Shown here one piece after another: positions 52,980-62,228 of a DNA stretch of 64,000 nt (the stretch's first letter is position 1; every line of letters starts with the position of its first letter). The DNA is from Hyphomicrobiales bacterium (GTDB taxonomy: Bacteria > Pseudomonadota > Alphaproteobacteria > Rhizobiales > Rhizobiaceae). Both the position numbers and the translations under genes were made by a program. A model generated the notes under the pieces. It was not told the DNA's origin. It was given only the letters and a program-made list of their open reading frames with translations, and made no database searches. The stretch spans positions 1 to 64,000 of the forward strand of contig UBJR01000017.1 in NCBI GenBank assembly GCA_900465675.1. The letters are read 5' to 3'.

Positions 52980-53686
52980 TTACCGGAGAAGTCCCTGACC
53001 TCCGTCGATAAATAGCGGCGGGCCGGTTATGTTCCTCGCGCTAGCGGTCAGCAGAAAATGGATAGCGTCAGCTGCATCAGCGCTGTTCCTGGCTCGCCTT
53101 TCGTGAGAGCAACGCTACCTTCCGGACACACGACGGGGACCTCCACATCCTCGCGATGCCTGATATGCGTCGAGGCTGTATTTCGGTAGCGATCGCGCCC
53201 GGACAAAGAACGTTGATCGGATTGAATGACGGCCAAGTTCGAGTGCCAGCTGCTGAGCCATCGCGACCTGGGCGCCTTTTGTCGCGCTGTAAAGCAATCG
53301 CACCGGGTGAGGTGAAAGTGCGAACGCCAGCGTGAGGTACGTGCCGCGCAGGTTGACGCGAACGATCCTGTCCCACTCGTTCGGCATCAGATCGTCAATT
53401 GGGGCCCACACCCCATTAATGCTGGCGTTGTCGACAATGGCATCCAGGCGGCCGACCCTGGCCAAAAGGGCCGCGCGAGCACCTCCAATCTCTTCGTCCG
53501 ACGACGATATCCGCACAGAAAGTGAGGCAACGGTCACTGGAAAATTTCGAGCGGACCGGTTCCCTAACTATCGGAATCGACCAGTGCGAGATCGAAGTCG
53601 GTCGCCATCCTGAACGCCGTCGCCAATCCTATTCCAGATGCGGCGCCTGTAACCAAAGCGACAGGCCTGGCAATGATCTTCAGACC
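52980..53686 (-). pseudogene. Multiply broken SDR oxidoreductase
   Basis: The minus strand reads GLKIIARPVALVTGAASGIG (nucleotide site), then in other frames VGRLDAIVDNASINGVWAPI, WDRIVRVNLRGTYLTLAFAL, LLYSATKGAQVAMAQQLALE and finally ARNITGPPLFIDGGQGLLR before TAA at 52980. At least three frame changes and probable internal deletion make it non-functional. Confidence 0.8.
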
Positions 53687-53824
53687 CCACCTATAGAGAC
53701 AGGTGTGCGATGGCGACCTTAGTTCGACGATATGCCTTTCGTCAGCCTCGTCGACCGACAATGCGCCGCTGACGATCCTTGTTCCCGTGCAGCTTGCGAC
53801 AGTTGTCCGAGATAACATCTTCGA

Positions 53825-54463
53825 TCACTGTGCAAACCTGTAAGGCCCGCCCTTTTCGAGCGCCCGGATATAGGCCGGGCGAGCATGAATGCGTTTGAGC
53901 CACTCGGCGATTGCAGGCCGGGAACCGCTCAGGCGGGCATTCTTGGCTGCAGCCTCAAGAGGAAAGCTCATCATGACGTCGGCGGCCGAAATGCTCTCGC
54001 CAGCGAACCAGGGGCGCGTCGAGAGCTCAGTTTCGATATAGTCGAGGTGCACGTCGAGCATAGGGCGAAGCCTTTTGAAGGCGACCTTTCCCAGAAGCGG
54101 TACACGGGACACTGCAAGGAGCGCAAACAGCACCGGCATGACAGAACCCTCGGCATAGTGGAGAAACATGCGGTAGCGAAGCAGGCCGGAGGGGCCTTCC
54201 GGCGGGCCCATCTGGCCGTCAGCTTTTGCGACCAGGTATTCGCAGATCGCCGCGGTCTCGGTCAGTATGGGTTGTGTGTCCCCGTGGCCGGCATCTTCAA
54301 TCACGGGCGACTTTCCGAGCGGATGAACGCGCTTCAGTTCATCCGGAGCACTCATGTCGGCATTGCGCCTGTAGTGACGGACGTCGTATTCGAGGCCGAG
54401 CTCCTCCAACAGCCAGATCACACGTTGAGATCGGCTGTTATTGAGATGATGTAAAATGATCAT
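53825..54463 (-). CDS. Glutathione S-transferase family protein
   Basis: A 212-residue GST with a thioredoxin-like N-terminal domain (MIILHHLNNSRSQRVIWLLE, cis-Pro region GKSPVIED, LTETAAICEYL) and a helical C-terminal domain (SISAADVMMSFPLEAA). Ser10 is the likely glutathione-activating residue, as in many bacterial GSTs. It stands alone on the minus strand. Substrate unknown, probably detoxification. Confidence 0.92.
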   Translation of the reverse strand: MIILHHLNNSRSQRVIWLLEELGLEYDVRHYRRNADMSAPDELKRVHPLGKSPVIEDAGHGDTQPILTETAAICEYLVAKADGQMGPPEGPSGLLRYRMFLHYAEGSVMPVLFALLAVSRVPLLGKVAFKRLRPMLDVHLDYIETELSTRPWFAGESISAADVMMSFPLEAAAKNARLSGSRPAIAEWLKRIHARPAYIRALEKGGPYRFAQ

Positions 54464-54543
54464 TGAACCTCCGGCGGGCCGCGTCCATATGCGGTCTCGC
54501 GCTGTTACGAACAGTACAGGTGTACGGATCAGTGCAAGACCGA

Positions 54544-54771
54544 TTAGCTTAACAGCATGGCGCCATCGCCGCCCGCGTTGTCGTTAAACGGCAAGCCGCG
54601 AATACGCCACGCTTGGCGCAAAATGTCCTGCAGTTCTTCAACGGAAAACTCATCGAAATTTGCCCAGAGCTGAACAGCAAGCGACCTAAGATCTACGGTC
54701 GTTTCAGGCTCGGCTTCCGCGGCCACGGCGAGAGCTTCCACCTCGAGCTGGAGGTCGGCATTCTCGGTCAT
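54544..54771 (-). CDS. Small acidic hypothetical protein
   Basis: A 75-residue acidic protein (MTENADLQLEVEALAVAAEA..., with VQLWANFDEFSVEELQDILR). The start overlaps the stop of the upstream small gene by four bases (ATGA), so the two form an operon. Helical by appearance. No family recognised. Confidence 0.6.
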   Translation of the reverse strand: MTENADLQLEVEALAVAAEAEPETTVDLRSLAVQLWANFDEFSVEELQDILRQAWRIRGLPFNDNAGGDGAMLLS

Positions 54772-54950
54772 AGTGCAACGCCGGTAACCGGTTCAATGCT
54801 TGGACGTTCGCTCTCGTCCTCGCTGCCTGCAGGCTGCACCGTGGCAGGCGCCAGTGATTCCTTGTCGGCAATGTGGGGCTTCTTGCGAACCGGCTTTACA
54901 TCGCGCGGGCGTCGTTGCTCGGGTGTAGCATTGGTGTCATTCGTGGCCAT
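54768..54950 (-). CDS. Small basic/disordered hypothetical protein
   Basis: A 60-residue Pro/Lys/Glu-rich protein (MATNDTNATPEQRRPRDVKP..., ending SIEPVTGVAL), probably unstructured. AGGAGG precedes the doublet ATG ATG; the second at 54950 is better spaced. First gene of a two-gene unit with the acidic protein. Confidence 0.55.
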   Translation of the reverse strand: MATNDTNATPEQRRPRDVKPVRKKPHIADKESLAPATVQPAGSEDESERPSIEPVTGVAL

Positions 54951-55169
54951 CATATCCTCCTAAAAAGGGCCGTTATGCCCGCTTTACCTGCCAGATTCAT
55001 TTCTCTTGATTACCTTAAGGGGGGCAGCTTCACCACTTTTCTAAAGCTTTGCCAATCCGATCTCCAGCACCTGATTCATTTCACGTTTGAGGCCGGGTCA
55101 ATGGTTACCTGACGTTTAACGGTGGCGACATCGCGATAAGGGTGCTGCAGCGGCGTTATGCGCCCATGG

Positions 55170-55312
55170 CTACACCCGCGATGAAGACAGATGGATCTCG
55201 ACGTCGTACCGCTGCTTAACCGCGTCCTGATCTCGCTATCGTCGAGCTTTGCGAGCCGATGGCCGGCGAGCGTCATGTCCGCAGCTGCGAACTTTGTAGG
55301 TTGAGTTGCCAT
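55170..55312 (-). pseudogene. Truncated relic related to the small gene at 62019
   Basis: From ATG 55312 (after AGGAA) the frame reads MATQPTKFAAADMTLAGHRL then AKLDDSEIRTR, like RLGGRRLANIDDNI of the gene at 62019. After a frame change the text ends QRYDVEIHLSSSRV, like RHQVEVHLPSISDR. The middle of the gene appears deleted. It is a decayed paralogue. Confidence 0.55.
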
Positions 55313-55697
55313 TGATTTCCTTTTGCAAGGTGCTAATTCCCGCACCGCATTGGGAACCTTACCGACAGGCGAGGTTCGGGAACCTTCGGCCGCGCTGGGC
55401 GCTTCTTTCGCACAATTATAGGCAGAGAAGAAAAATGTCGACCATGACACTTTAGGATCTATCCAATCATCTGAGAAAGATAGACTTTTGCCTGCTATGC
55501 ACTACTGGGTCGAGGGCGATGGCCCCTCGCCCCATGAGCAAGAATAACGGCGATATTGATGAGACGTCCCTGCGCAGAAGTGACACCGGCCTATCGCTAC
55601 AACCGCCGCATACAAATCGGAGGAGGCCCTTAAAACCGCCTCTCCTGCGGCCTTTAGCATTTCGCTTGGACCGGCGAGCATCATGAGAGCTCTCTGC
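55313..55697. other. No recognisable gene
   Basis: About 385 nt between a relic and the coiled-coil gene. No convincing coding or regulatory element seen. Confidence 0.3.
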
Positions 55698-56033
55698 CTA
55701 TCCGCGGCCACCGGATCGTGAGTGCTGTAAAAGCGTGGAAACGATCATAGTGAGCGCAAATACCGAAATCGTTTTCAGCACGCGATAGGAGGCCCTCGGG
55801 CCGCTTGCGCTGCTGCTTGTGCTTCGGCCTTGGATGATCGCCAAACGTGAGCGAAGGTTCGTCGCTTCACTTTTCAGCCATGCGAGCTCCTTTTCCGCTG
55901 CAGTTTTGGCTTCCGCAATATGCTCCGTGCCCGATATTTCAGATTCTGCGCGAGCTTCCTCCATTTCGAGCGCGTAGCGATCGAGCTCAGACTTGACGAC
56001 GCGCGCATTCGTCCGTGTATGTGTTCCTGCCAT
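55698..56033 (-). CDS. Coiled-coil protein with C-terminal membrane anchor
   Basis: A 111-residue protein. Residues about 10-70 are heptad-rich and charged (SELDRYALEMEEARAESEIS, AEKELAWLKSEATNLRSRLA), and a hydrophobic segment near the C-terminus (TISVFALTMIVSTLL) can anchor it. AGGAGG precedes ATG 56033 by five bases. Function unknown. Confidence 0.6.
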   Translation of the reverse strand: MAGTHTRTNARVVKSELDRYALEMEEARAESEISGTEHIAEAKTAAEKELAWLKSEATNLRSRLAIIQGRSTSSSASGPRASYRVLKTISVFALTMIVSTLLQHSRSGGRG

Positions 56034-56594
56034 AGGATCCTCCTGTCGTTCCAATAACAACGCACAGGATCTCCAAAAGATGCCTTCTTACGGAGGTCTT
56101 CGTCTGCAATGACGGGCCAAGGCATTTCCTGTCATTTTTTTGTCCGCCGATGCGCGCCTCAACGTGTTAACTGCTGGTAACGGTTGCGCGCCGTGGCCTG
56201 TAAACGTCGGGGTTGAACGAAGCATGGCCGGCGCGGGAAGCGGCTCGCGGACGTATAATACCAATGCGGTAAGAGCCCGGTCTGCGAGGTCATTCAGACA
56301 AGATCTGGAGCGTTCAGGCGCCGGGCTTGTCAAGGTCGCCGACAACAGCAACGATTGCTGCGGCGGCGCGGATGCAGCAATCGCTTCCAGTAGATGGCGC
56401 AGTAAATCACCCCGTGATCGAACGGGAGAAGCTCGTCAGCTGCCAACTGATCCAATCTTTACTATCACTCGCTAATTCGTTTCACGCCGCTCGCCGAAAC
56501 ACCAATCTGCAACCCAACTGGGTAAAACAAGGGAGCCGTTAGCGGCAGCCTGCCCGATCGGCGATGGGCACTTCGCCGCCTAGGAAACATTCGT
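56034..56594. other. No recognisable gene
   Basis: About 560 nt between the coiled-coil gene and the end of the molybdoenzyme operon. Open frames here lack families and ribosome sites. Confidence 0.3.
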
Positions 56595-58880
56595 TCAGAG
56601 GAGCTTGTCTAATGTGATCGGCAGGTCACGGATCCTCTTGCCCGTCGCGTTATAGACAGCATTGGCGATGGCCGCCCCTACCCCAGTTATTCCGATCTCG
56701 CCTATACCGCGCGCTCCCATTGGTGCTTGAGGGTCGGCCTCGTCGAGGTAAATGACGTCGATCTGAGGAACGTCCATTTGCACTGGAACATGGTATTCAG
56801 CCAGCGAAGCATTCACAATGCGACCTGTACGCTCGTCAAAATTAGTCTCCTCCGTCAGGGCAAGCCCTATTCCCATGATGATGCCGCCCTTGAACTGGCT
56901 GGTCGCCATCTTGCCATTGAGTATATGGCCAGCGTCGAACGAGCCCAGAAACCGCCGGACCCTGGTCTCGCCGGTAATCTGATTGACACCGACCTCACAG
57001 AACTGCGCCCCATAGGAATGCATGGAAAAGGCTTCCATTTCGGCAGGCGGCGGTGCTTCGGCCTGACAGACAAGCTCTGTGCGTCCCGCCCGGAGCAGGA
57101 TCGACTGATAGGTTTCAAAGCGGCTCTGATCCTGCACGTGACCAAGGCCGGAATTGCGTGCTTCCACGTCTGCAAACGACAGGCCTGCAAGGGGAGAGTC
57201 GTTGCCGGCGAGTTTAAGCAGCTCCTCGATGAACACTTCGGAGGCGGCAATGATCGCGCCTCCTATCGATGCCGTCTGCGTCGAGCCTCCCGCGATGACG
57301 CCGCGCGGAAGATGGCTGTCTCCGTATTCGAAGCTCACCTTGTCGAGTGGCACGCCCAGACGCGCCGAGATGTGTTGAGCCTGGGCGGTCGCGGTGCCCA
57401 TGCCCATGTCGTGAACGGCTGTCGAGACCGCAACGGAACCATCTTCTGTCAGTTTGATGCGCGCTGCCCCCCCTGGAAAGCGGTGATACGGGTAGGTCGC
57501 AGTCGCGCATCCCAAGCCGATAAGCCACTCGCCATCGCGCACCTGTCCCGGTTTCCGGTTACGGTGGCGCCAGCCGAACCTCTCGGCGCCCCGCTCGTAA
57601 GCTTCGACCAACATGCGCGAGGAGAACGGCTTCCCGCTCGTCGGGTCAGTTTCTGGCTCAATCCTCCGCCGCAACTCGATTGGGTCGATCCCCAATTTGT
57701 CGGCGAGCTCATCCAGTGCACATTCGAGGGCGAAGGTTCCAACGGATTCGCCGGGCGCTCGCATGAAGGTATTGGCGAGCATGTCCATATCCGCCACCTC
57801 CTGGGCAAGCCGGAAGCTTCCCGCAGCATAAAGGTGGCGTGCCGGAAAGGTAAATTGTTCCGGGCAGGAATTGTGCGGTGTCATGGCGACGATGCCAGTG
57901 TGGATGAGAGCGCCAAGCTTCCCCGTTTCGTCGGCCCCGAGGGCGACGCGCTGCTCAGTCACCGTGCGTCCGCCCACGACACGGAAAACACCTTCGCGCG
58001 ATAGCATAATACGCACCGGGCGGCTGGCGAGCTTTGCAGCCGCGCAGGCGAGGATCTGATGATCCCAAAGGCATTTGCCCCCGAATCCGCCACCGACGAA
58101 GGGCGAAGTAAGATGGACGTTTGCCGGATCGATCCCGAAGATCTCTGCAAGCTGGCCGGTCGTGAGGTCGATAAGCTGGCTGGCGTCATGGACACGGAGG
58201 TTATCGCCGCTCCAGGCCACTGTTGCCGCATGAAGCTCGATGGCGTTATGATTGTGACGCGGCGTCCGATAGAGGTTGTCGACCTGGACTGCGGCGGCTC
58301 GCAATGCGCTCTCGGCATCGCCGATCTCAAGAACGGGCGGCTGGCCAAGGAGGGTTTCGAGCTGACGCGGATTTGCCTTGGCCTCGGCGAAGGATGTCAC
58401 GGCCGGTAAGAGATCATAGTCGGCGTCGATCAGCGAAGCGGCATAATCTGCCGCTTCTTGCGTTTCGGCCAGAACTAACGCAATCGGCTGGCCGTTCCAG
58501 TGGATCTCGTCAGTCTGCATTACCGGCAGGTCGCTGGCGCCAGCCGCATTGGGTGACGACATCATCAATGACGGCGCTTTCATGCGCGGTGCATTGCGAT
58601 AGGTCATGACCAGGATGACGCCGGGCGCTTTTTCCGCATCGCCGACATGGAGCTGCGATATGCGTGCGCGGGCCACCGTGCTGAAAGCCAGGGCCGCGTA
58701 GCAGATATTGTCATAGGGAAACTCGGCAGCAAAGCGTGCCGCGCCCTGCACCTTCAGCGGTCCATCGATACGCGATACGGGTTGGCCAAGGGCGCCGTGT
58801 TTTCGAAGGAGCGGATCGCGGGTAACGGCGGGTTGCCAGTATCCGGGCTTCTGCGGTTTTGTATCCTGACCAGCGCTCAT
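56595..58880 (-). CDS. Aldehyde/xanthine oxidoreductase molybdenum subunit
   Basis: A 761-residue large subunit of the xanthine oxidase family, PaoC-like. It binds molybdopterin cofactor and catalyses hydroxylation of aldehydes or heterocycles. Visible landmarks are FVGGGFGGKCLWDHQILACA, the VHDMGMGTATAQAQHISARL stretch, GSTQTASIGGAIIAASEVF and, near the end, MGARGIGEIGITGVGAAIAN with the catalytic Glu. No Tat signal. The start overlaps the FAD-subunit stop by ATGA. Genes for cofactor insertion (XdhC-like) are not adjacent. Confidence 0.92.
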   Translation of the reverse strand: MSAGQDTKPQKPGYWQPAVTRDPLLRKHGALGQPVSRIDGPLKVQGAARFAAEFPYDNICYAALAFSTVARARISQLHVGDAEKAPGVILVMTYRNAPRMKAPSLMMSSPNAAGASDLPVMQTDEIHWNGQPIALVLAETQEAADYAASLIDADYDLLPAVTSFAEAKANPRQLETLLGQPPVLEIGDAESALRAAAVQVDNLYRTPRHNHNAIELHAATVAWSGDNLRVHDASQLIDLTTGQLAEIFGIDPANVHLTSPFVGGGFGGKCLWDHQILACAAAKLASRPVRIMLSREGVFRVVGGRTVTEQRVALGADETGKLGALIHTGIVAMTPHNSCPEQFTFPARHLYAAGSFRLAQEVADMDMLANTFMRAPGESVGTFALECALDELADKLGIDPIELRRRIEPETDPTSGKPFSSRMLVEAYERGAERFGWRHRNRKPGQVRDGEWLIGLGCATATYPYHRFPGGAARIKLTEDGSVAVSTAVHDMGMGTATAQAQHISARLGVPLDKVSFEYGDSHLPRGVIAGGSTQTASIGGAIIAASEVFIEELLKLAGNDSPLAGLSFADVEARNSGLGHVQDQSRFETYQSILLRAGRTELVCQAEAPPPAEMEAFSMHSYGAQFCEVGVNQITGETRVRRFLGSFDAGHILNGKMATSQFKGGIIMGIGLALTEETNFDERTGRIVNASLAEYHVPVQMDVPQIDVIYLDEADPQAPMGARGIGEIGITGVGAAIANAVYNATGKRIRDLPITLDKLL

Positions 58881-59866
58881 TTTTCCTCTCCCATCAATTC
58901 TTCAAGCACGACGGTGATCAGGCGCTTCGCCAGTTCGATCTTGAAACCGTTGTCCCTGAGCCCGACCGCTGCGGCGAGTTCGGCTTCCGCGGCGCGGCGA
59001 AAAGCGTCGGATCCGGCCGGATTACCTTTCAGGCTCGCCTCGGCGATGGCGGCGCGCCAGGGCTTGTGAGCAACGCCCCCGAGAGCAAGACGCACATCGC
59101 GCACGACACCGGCGTTATCGACATCGAGGGCGGCAGCAACGGAAACCAGCGCGAAGGCGTAACTTGCCCGGTCCCGAACCTTTCTGTAGGTCGAACGTCG
59201 ACCAAAACCGAGCGGCGGTATTTCGACTGCCGTAATCAATTCGCCCGGAAGCAGTTCGGTTTCCACCTCAGGGTGGTCACCTGGCAGCCGATGCAGCGAC
59301 TCCAGAGGCAGCATTCGTGTACCGAGAGGTCCGCCGAGATGAACGGTCGCATCCAGTGCAGCAAGCGCGACACACATGTCGGACGGATGGGTCGCCACGC
59401 AGGCAGGCGAAGCGCCCAGTATCGCATGATAGCGATTGAAGCCATCGCGCGCATCGCAGCCGGCACCCGGGACGCGCTTGTTGCAGCTTGCCGCGTTGTC
59501 GTAGAAATACCGGCAGCGCGTCCGCTGCAGAATGTTGCCCCCGACGGTCGCCATATTGCGGATTTGGGCGCTGGCGCCGGAAAGGATCGAGCGCGCCAAG
59601 AACGGATATCTGTCGCGAACGTGCGCGTTGGCCGCGAGCGCCGAGTTTTTGGCCGCCGCCCCGACGAAGAGACTGCCGTCAGCACGCATCTCGATCCGGT
59701 CATCAAGCCCGGTCACGTCGATCAGCACATCAGGTTGCTCGACGGTTTCGCGCATGAGATCAATGAGGTTCGTGCCGCCGCCGAGGTACTTTGCCCGACC
59801 GTTCGTCTTGGCGAGCGCAATGGCGCTCGCAGTATTGCCAGGCTGCTCGTAGGTGAAGATGTTCAT
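58877..59866 (-). CDS. Aldehyde/xanthine oxidoreductase FAD subunit
   Basis: A 329-residue FAD-binding subunit, PaoB-like. The FAD motif reads KYLGGGTNLIDLMRE, and ATVGGNILQRTRCRYF is followed by cysteines C-x-K...GC...PAC...MC that in PaoB hold an extra 4Fe-4S cluster. It passes electrons from the 2Fe-2S subunit to FAD. The start at 59866 (MNIFTYEQPGNTASAIALAK) overlaps the preceding stop (ATGA). Middle gene of the three-gene operon. Confidence 0.9.
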   Translation of the reverse strand: MNIFTYEQPGNTASAIALAKTNGRAKYLGGGTNLIDLMRETVEQPDVLIDVTGLDDRIEMRADGSLFVGAAAKNSALAANAHVRDRYPFLARSILSGASAQIRNMATVGGNILQRTRCRYFYDNAASCNKRVPGAGCDARDGFNRYHAILGASPACVATHPSDMCVALAALDATVHLGGPLGTRMLPLESLHRLPGDHPEVETELLPGELITAVEIPPLGFGRRSTYRKVRDRASYAFALVSVAAALDVDNAGVVRDVRLALGGVAHKPWRAAIAEASLKGNPAGSDAFRRAAEAELAAAVGLRDNGFKIELAKRLITVVLEELMGEEK

Positions 59867-60396
59867 GCGCGGACCCCCTCTCCGATTGTAGGGTGATTGC
59901 CGGCGGAAAGGGTCTCGGAAATCGCCTCGACGATCCCGTTGTAGGCGCCGCATCGACAGAGGTTGCCACTCATCCGCTCACGAATTTCCGTCTGATCGAG
60001 AGCGATGCGCGGCGACGTCAGATCCTTTGTAACGGCACTCGGCATGCCCCGCTCAATCTCGCTTGCCATGCCGATGGCGGAACAGAGCTGACCGGGAGTG
60101 CAATAGCCGCATTGAAACCCGTCATGATCGACGAATGCCTGCTGCAGCGGATTGAGATGTCCGTCTTGAGCCAACCCCTCGACAGTGACGATCTTGCGGC
60201 CCTGATACTGCACCGCCAAGGCAAGGCAGGAGTTAATGCGCTCGCCTTCAACAAGCACGGTGCATGCGCCGCAGGCGCCCTGGTCGCATCCCTTTTTCGT
60301 GCCTGTACGTCCGAGGCAGTTTCTGAGCAGATCGAGGAGCGACGTCCGGATGTCTGCCTCGACATCGATCTGTTCTCCGTTGACAATGAAATGCAT
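59863..60396 (-). CDS. Aldehyde/xanthine oxidoreductase 2Fe-2S subunit
   Basis: A 177-residue iron-sulfur subunit. The plant-ferredoxin-type cluster motif is CDQGACGACTVLVEGERINS, and the second cluster has CGYCTPGQ and NLCRCGAY. It begins directly with MHFIVNGEQIDVEADIRTSL, so it lacks the Tat signal that periplasmic PaoA of E. coli has; the enzyme is likely cytoplasmic. First gene of the operon. Confidence 0.93.
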   Translation of the reverse strand: MHFIVNGEQIDVEADIRTSLLDLLRNCLGRTGTKKGCDQGACGACTVLVEGERINSCLALAVQYQGRKIVTVEGLAQDGHLNPLQQAFVDHDGFQCGYCTPGQLCSAIGMASEIERGMPSAVTKDLTSPRIALDQTEIRERMSGNLCRCGAYNGIVEAISETLSAGNHPTIGEGVRA

Positions 60397-60707
60397 AGGC
60401 TCATCTCCCTTGTGCCGGATTCGGTCGACCCCCGCTGGTACAAGCTAGGGGGAACGCTGCCCGTTTCAAACGCCATCAGCCAATCTTCGTTCAATTTCAG
60501 CCGCAGCCTCAAAAAAATCCTAGGTAAAGCAATTCCATCCTCGAGGGAGGAGAACAGACCTCAACAGCCTTGTTTCGATTAGCTCCGCGCTGCTGATCTC
60601 ACAAACTGTGGAAATCTGAAGCTTGAGCCTGATCGTGCCGCAGCACGTCAATGACAGCGGGAAAGACGGACGGCAGGAATTTGAAGGGGGATCTATGGGG
60701 AGAAAAT
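60397..60707. other. Upstream region of the molybdoenzyme operon
   Basis: About 310 nt that should contain the operon promoter. No EcfG-type motif or clear operator was found in it. Confidence 0.3.
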
Positions 60708-60776
60708 AACAACGATAAGATTACGGCAGATCATGGCCTGACGAAGGCTCAGAGCAAGGCAATAGTCAAGGCCGCC
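60708..60776 (+). pseudogene. Fragment resembling HU-family DNA-binding protein
   Basis: The plus-strand frame contains NDKITADHGLTKAQSKAIVK, very like the first helix-turn of HU proteins (KIAADHGLTKAQAKAIVD). The remainder of HU is absent in any frame, so this is a short relic. Recognition depends on about 20 residues. Confidence 0.4.
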
Positions 60777-61242
60777 AGGGCATGGTGCGCCGACGGCTTT
60801 AGCGTAAGACGAACACCGACCTGCCCGAAAGACAACACGTTCGTCCCAAAATCGAGTGGATTAGCGACTGGGCACGGTTGCACCTAGCGGGCCAAGCCGT
60901 CGATGCCAAGACGTTGGAACTCTGCGAGCGTGGCCCCTACGAGGTGTGGCCAGCGCGCCAGACCTCGGGGCAAGGAGGACATTGAAGGGCGGAGGCCTGA
61001 ACACGGGTGAACGGCGGTGTCGCATTTCCTGCACAGCGTTCCCGCCGCCAGAGAATGTTGCGCGCTCACTGTTAAAATTGCTGATCGGCTGATTAAAATC
61101 ATAAAGTTCGCGTTCACGGTTGCTATGAATCCCGGCATCCGAAATTACGCCGAAGCGGAATGCGTGGCGATCGCGCACGGGCTAAGCGCGGAACTATCCA
61201 AGCGACCAGGGATTTAATCAGGCCGATGAAAGGGATTGCGAG
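60777..61242. other. No recognisable intact gene
   Basis: A plus-strand frame to about 60984 (VRPKIEWISDWARLHLAGQA then LCERGPYEVW) looks partly protein-like but has no start or known family. Nothing else stands out. Confidence 0.25.
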
Positions 61243-61425
61243 ATGAATAAGGACACGAAGGCCCAGCAGGCAATAGAGGAGACTGGAAAGAAGCCGGTCA
61301 ATGGGGTGGATAATCCGCCAGCCGGACCCCATGACAAACCGCATCTTCAGGATGAAACCAAGACGCCTGGAGCAGGTTCGTTACCCGATAAGGGGGATGA
61401 GAGCGTGTCACCGGGTAGTGGGTGA
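61243..61425 (+). CDS. Small hydrophilic hypothetical protein
   Basis: A 60-residue Pro/Lys/Glu/Gly-rich protein (MNKDTKAQQAIEETGKKPVN..., ending DESVSPGSG), probably disordered. AAAGGG precedes the ATG. It resembles other stress-associated small proteins of this window. Function unknown. Confidence 0.5.
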   Translation: MNKDTKAQQAIEETGKKPVNGVDNPPAGPHDKPHLQDETKTPGAGSLPDKGDESVSPGSG

Positions 61426-61600
61426 ACTAGCATACGAACTTATGCCGCTGGTCGTACTCGCCTCGGCCTGTTGACGTGGCCCTTAGACGCCGACCGGCAA
61501 CTATCTTACGGCTATCCACTACCGATTAATCAACTGTACGGTATAGGACGCTTGCCGACCCGCGGCTTGCCGCTTTCTGACGGCGGCCTAGCTCGATGGC

Positions 61601-61789
61601 ATGTCCAAACAAGATCCAGAACACATCCGACGCCGGAACACCTTAACGGCACAGGAACGCCGCGATCGCTTCGATACCACGAACGATCTGGCGATGGCGA
61701 CCATCGGGGCGGAAATCGACGCGCGCCGCGAGAAAACCGAACGGCTGAAAGCTCAGCGTGAGGCTGCGGGCCGATCGTCTTCCGGCTGA
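61601..61789 (+). CDS. Small charged hypothetical protein
   Basis: A 62-residue highly charged helical protein (MSKQDPEHIRRRNTLTAQER..., KTERLKAQREAAGRSSSG). No clear ribosome site. Similar in length and charge to the ORF at 63455. Moderate support only. Confidence 0.4.
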   Translation: MSKQDPEHIRRRNTLTAQERRDRFDTTNDLAMATIGAEIDARREKTERLKAQREAAGRSSSG

Positions 61790-61972
61790 CAGTCTCGACT
61801 TCTTCTCGGTAACGGTTGGGGCAGCGAAACATTTCGCGGCTTCGATCAATATTGGAAGATGAGTGCAGGCGACGAGTAAGACACCCCGCAGTCCAGCGTC
61901 TCGGACAGCCGATCGATGCCGGCATGATCTTTGCTATGATAGGTGGTCGGTATGCAATTATAGGTCGGAGCA

Positions 61973-61997
61973 GGAACTGTTGATGCGCACGTGTGTT
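61973..61997 (+). promoter_or_regulatory. EcfG-type stress promoter
   Basis: GGAAC (61973-61977), 16 nt, TGTT (61994-61997), 21 nt before the small gene at 62019. Confidence 0.6.
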
Positions 61998-62018
61998 TCC
62001 TTGTGAAGGAGAAAGTTA

Positions 62019-62228
62019 ATGACAAGCACATCACGGAAACTTGCAGAGGAATATGTGCGCTTAGGCGGACGCAGACTTGCGAATATCGACGACAACATCA
62101 TTAGTGTCCGTTCCTGGGACAAGGACACTCCGGAGGCGGAGGCGTTCTGGAAGGAAAAGATATTAACGCTTAGCGAAATAGATCGGCACCAAGTTGAAGT
62201 ACACCTGCCGTCCATCAGCGATCGTTGA
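62019..62228 (+). CDS. Small hypothetical protein with a decayed paralogue
   Basis: A 69-residue protein (MTSTSRKLAEEYVRLGGRRL, ANIDDNIISVRSWDKDTPEA, ending EVHLPSISDR). AAGGAG lies upstream at good distance and an EcfG-type promoter precedes it. A truncated relative is found at 55170-55312. Function unknown; the two copies suggest a small stress-protein family. Confidence 0.6.
   Translation: MTSTSRKLAEEYVRLGGRRLANIDDNIISVRSWDKDTPEAEAFWKEKILTLSEIDRHQVEVHLPSISDR

Noticed and set aside
55342..55366. GGAAC...GGTT on the plus strand
   Set aside because: The spacer is only 15 nt and no plus-strand gene lies downstream.
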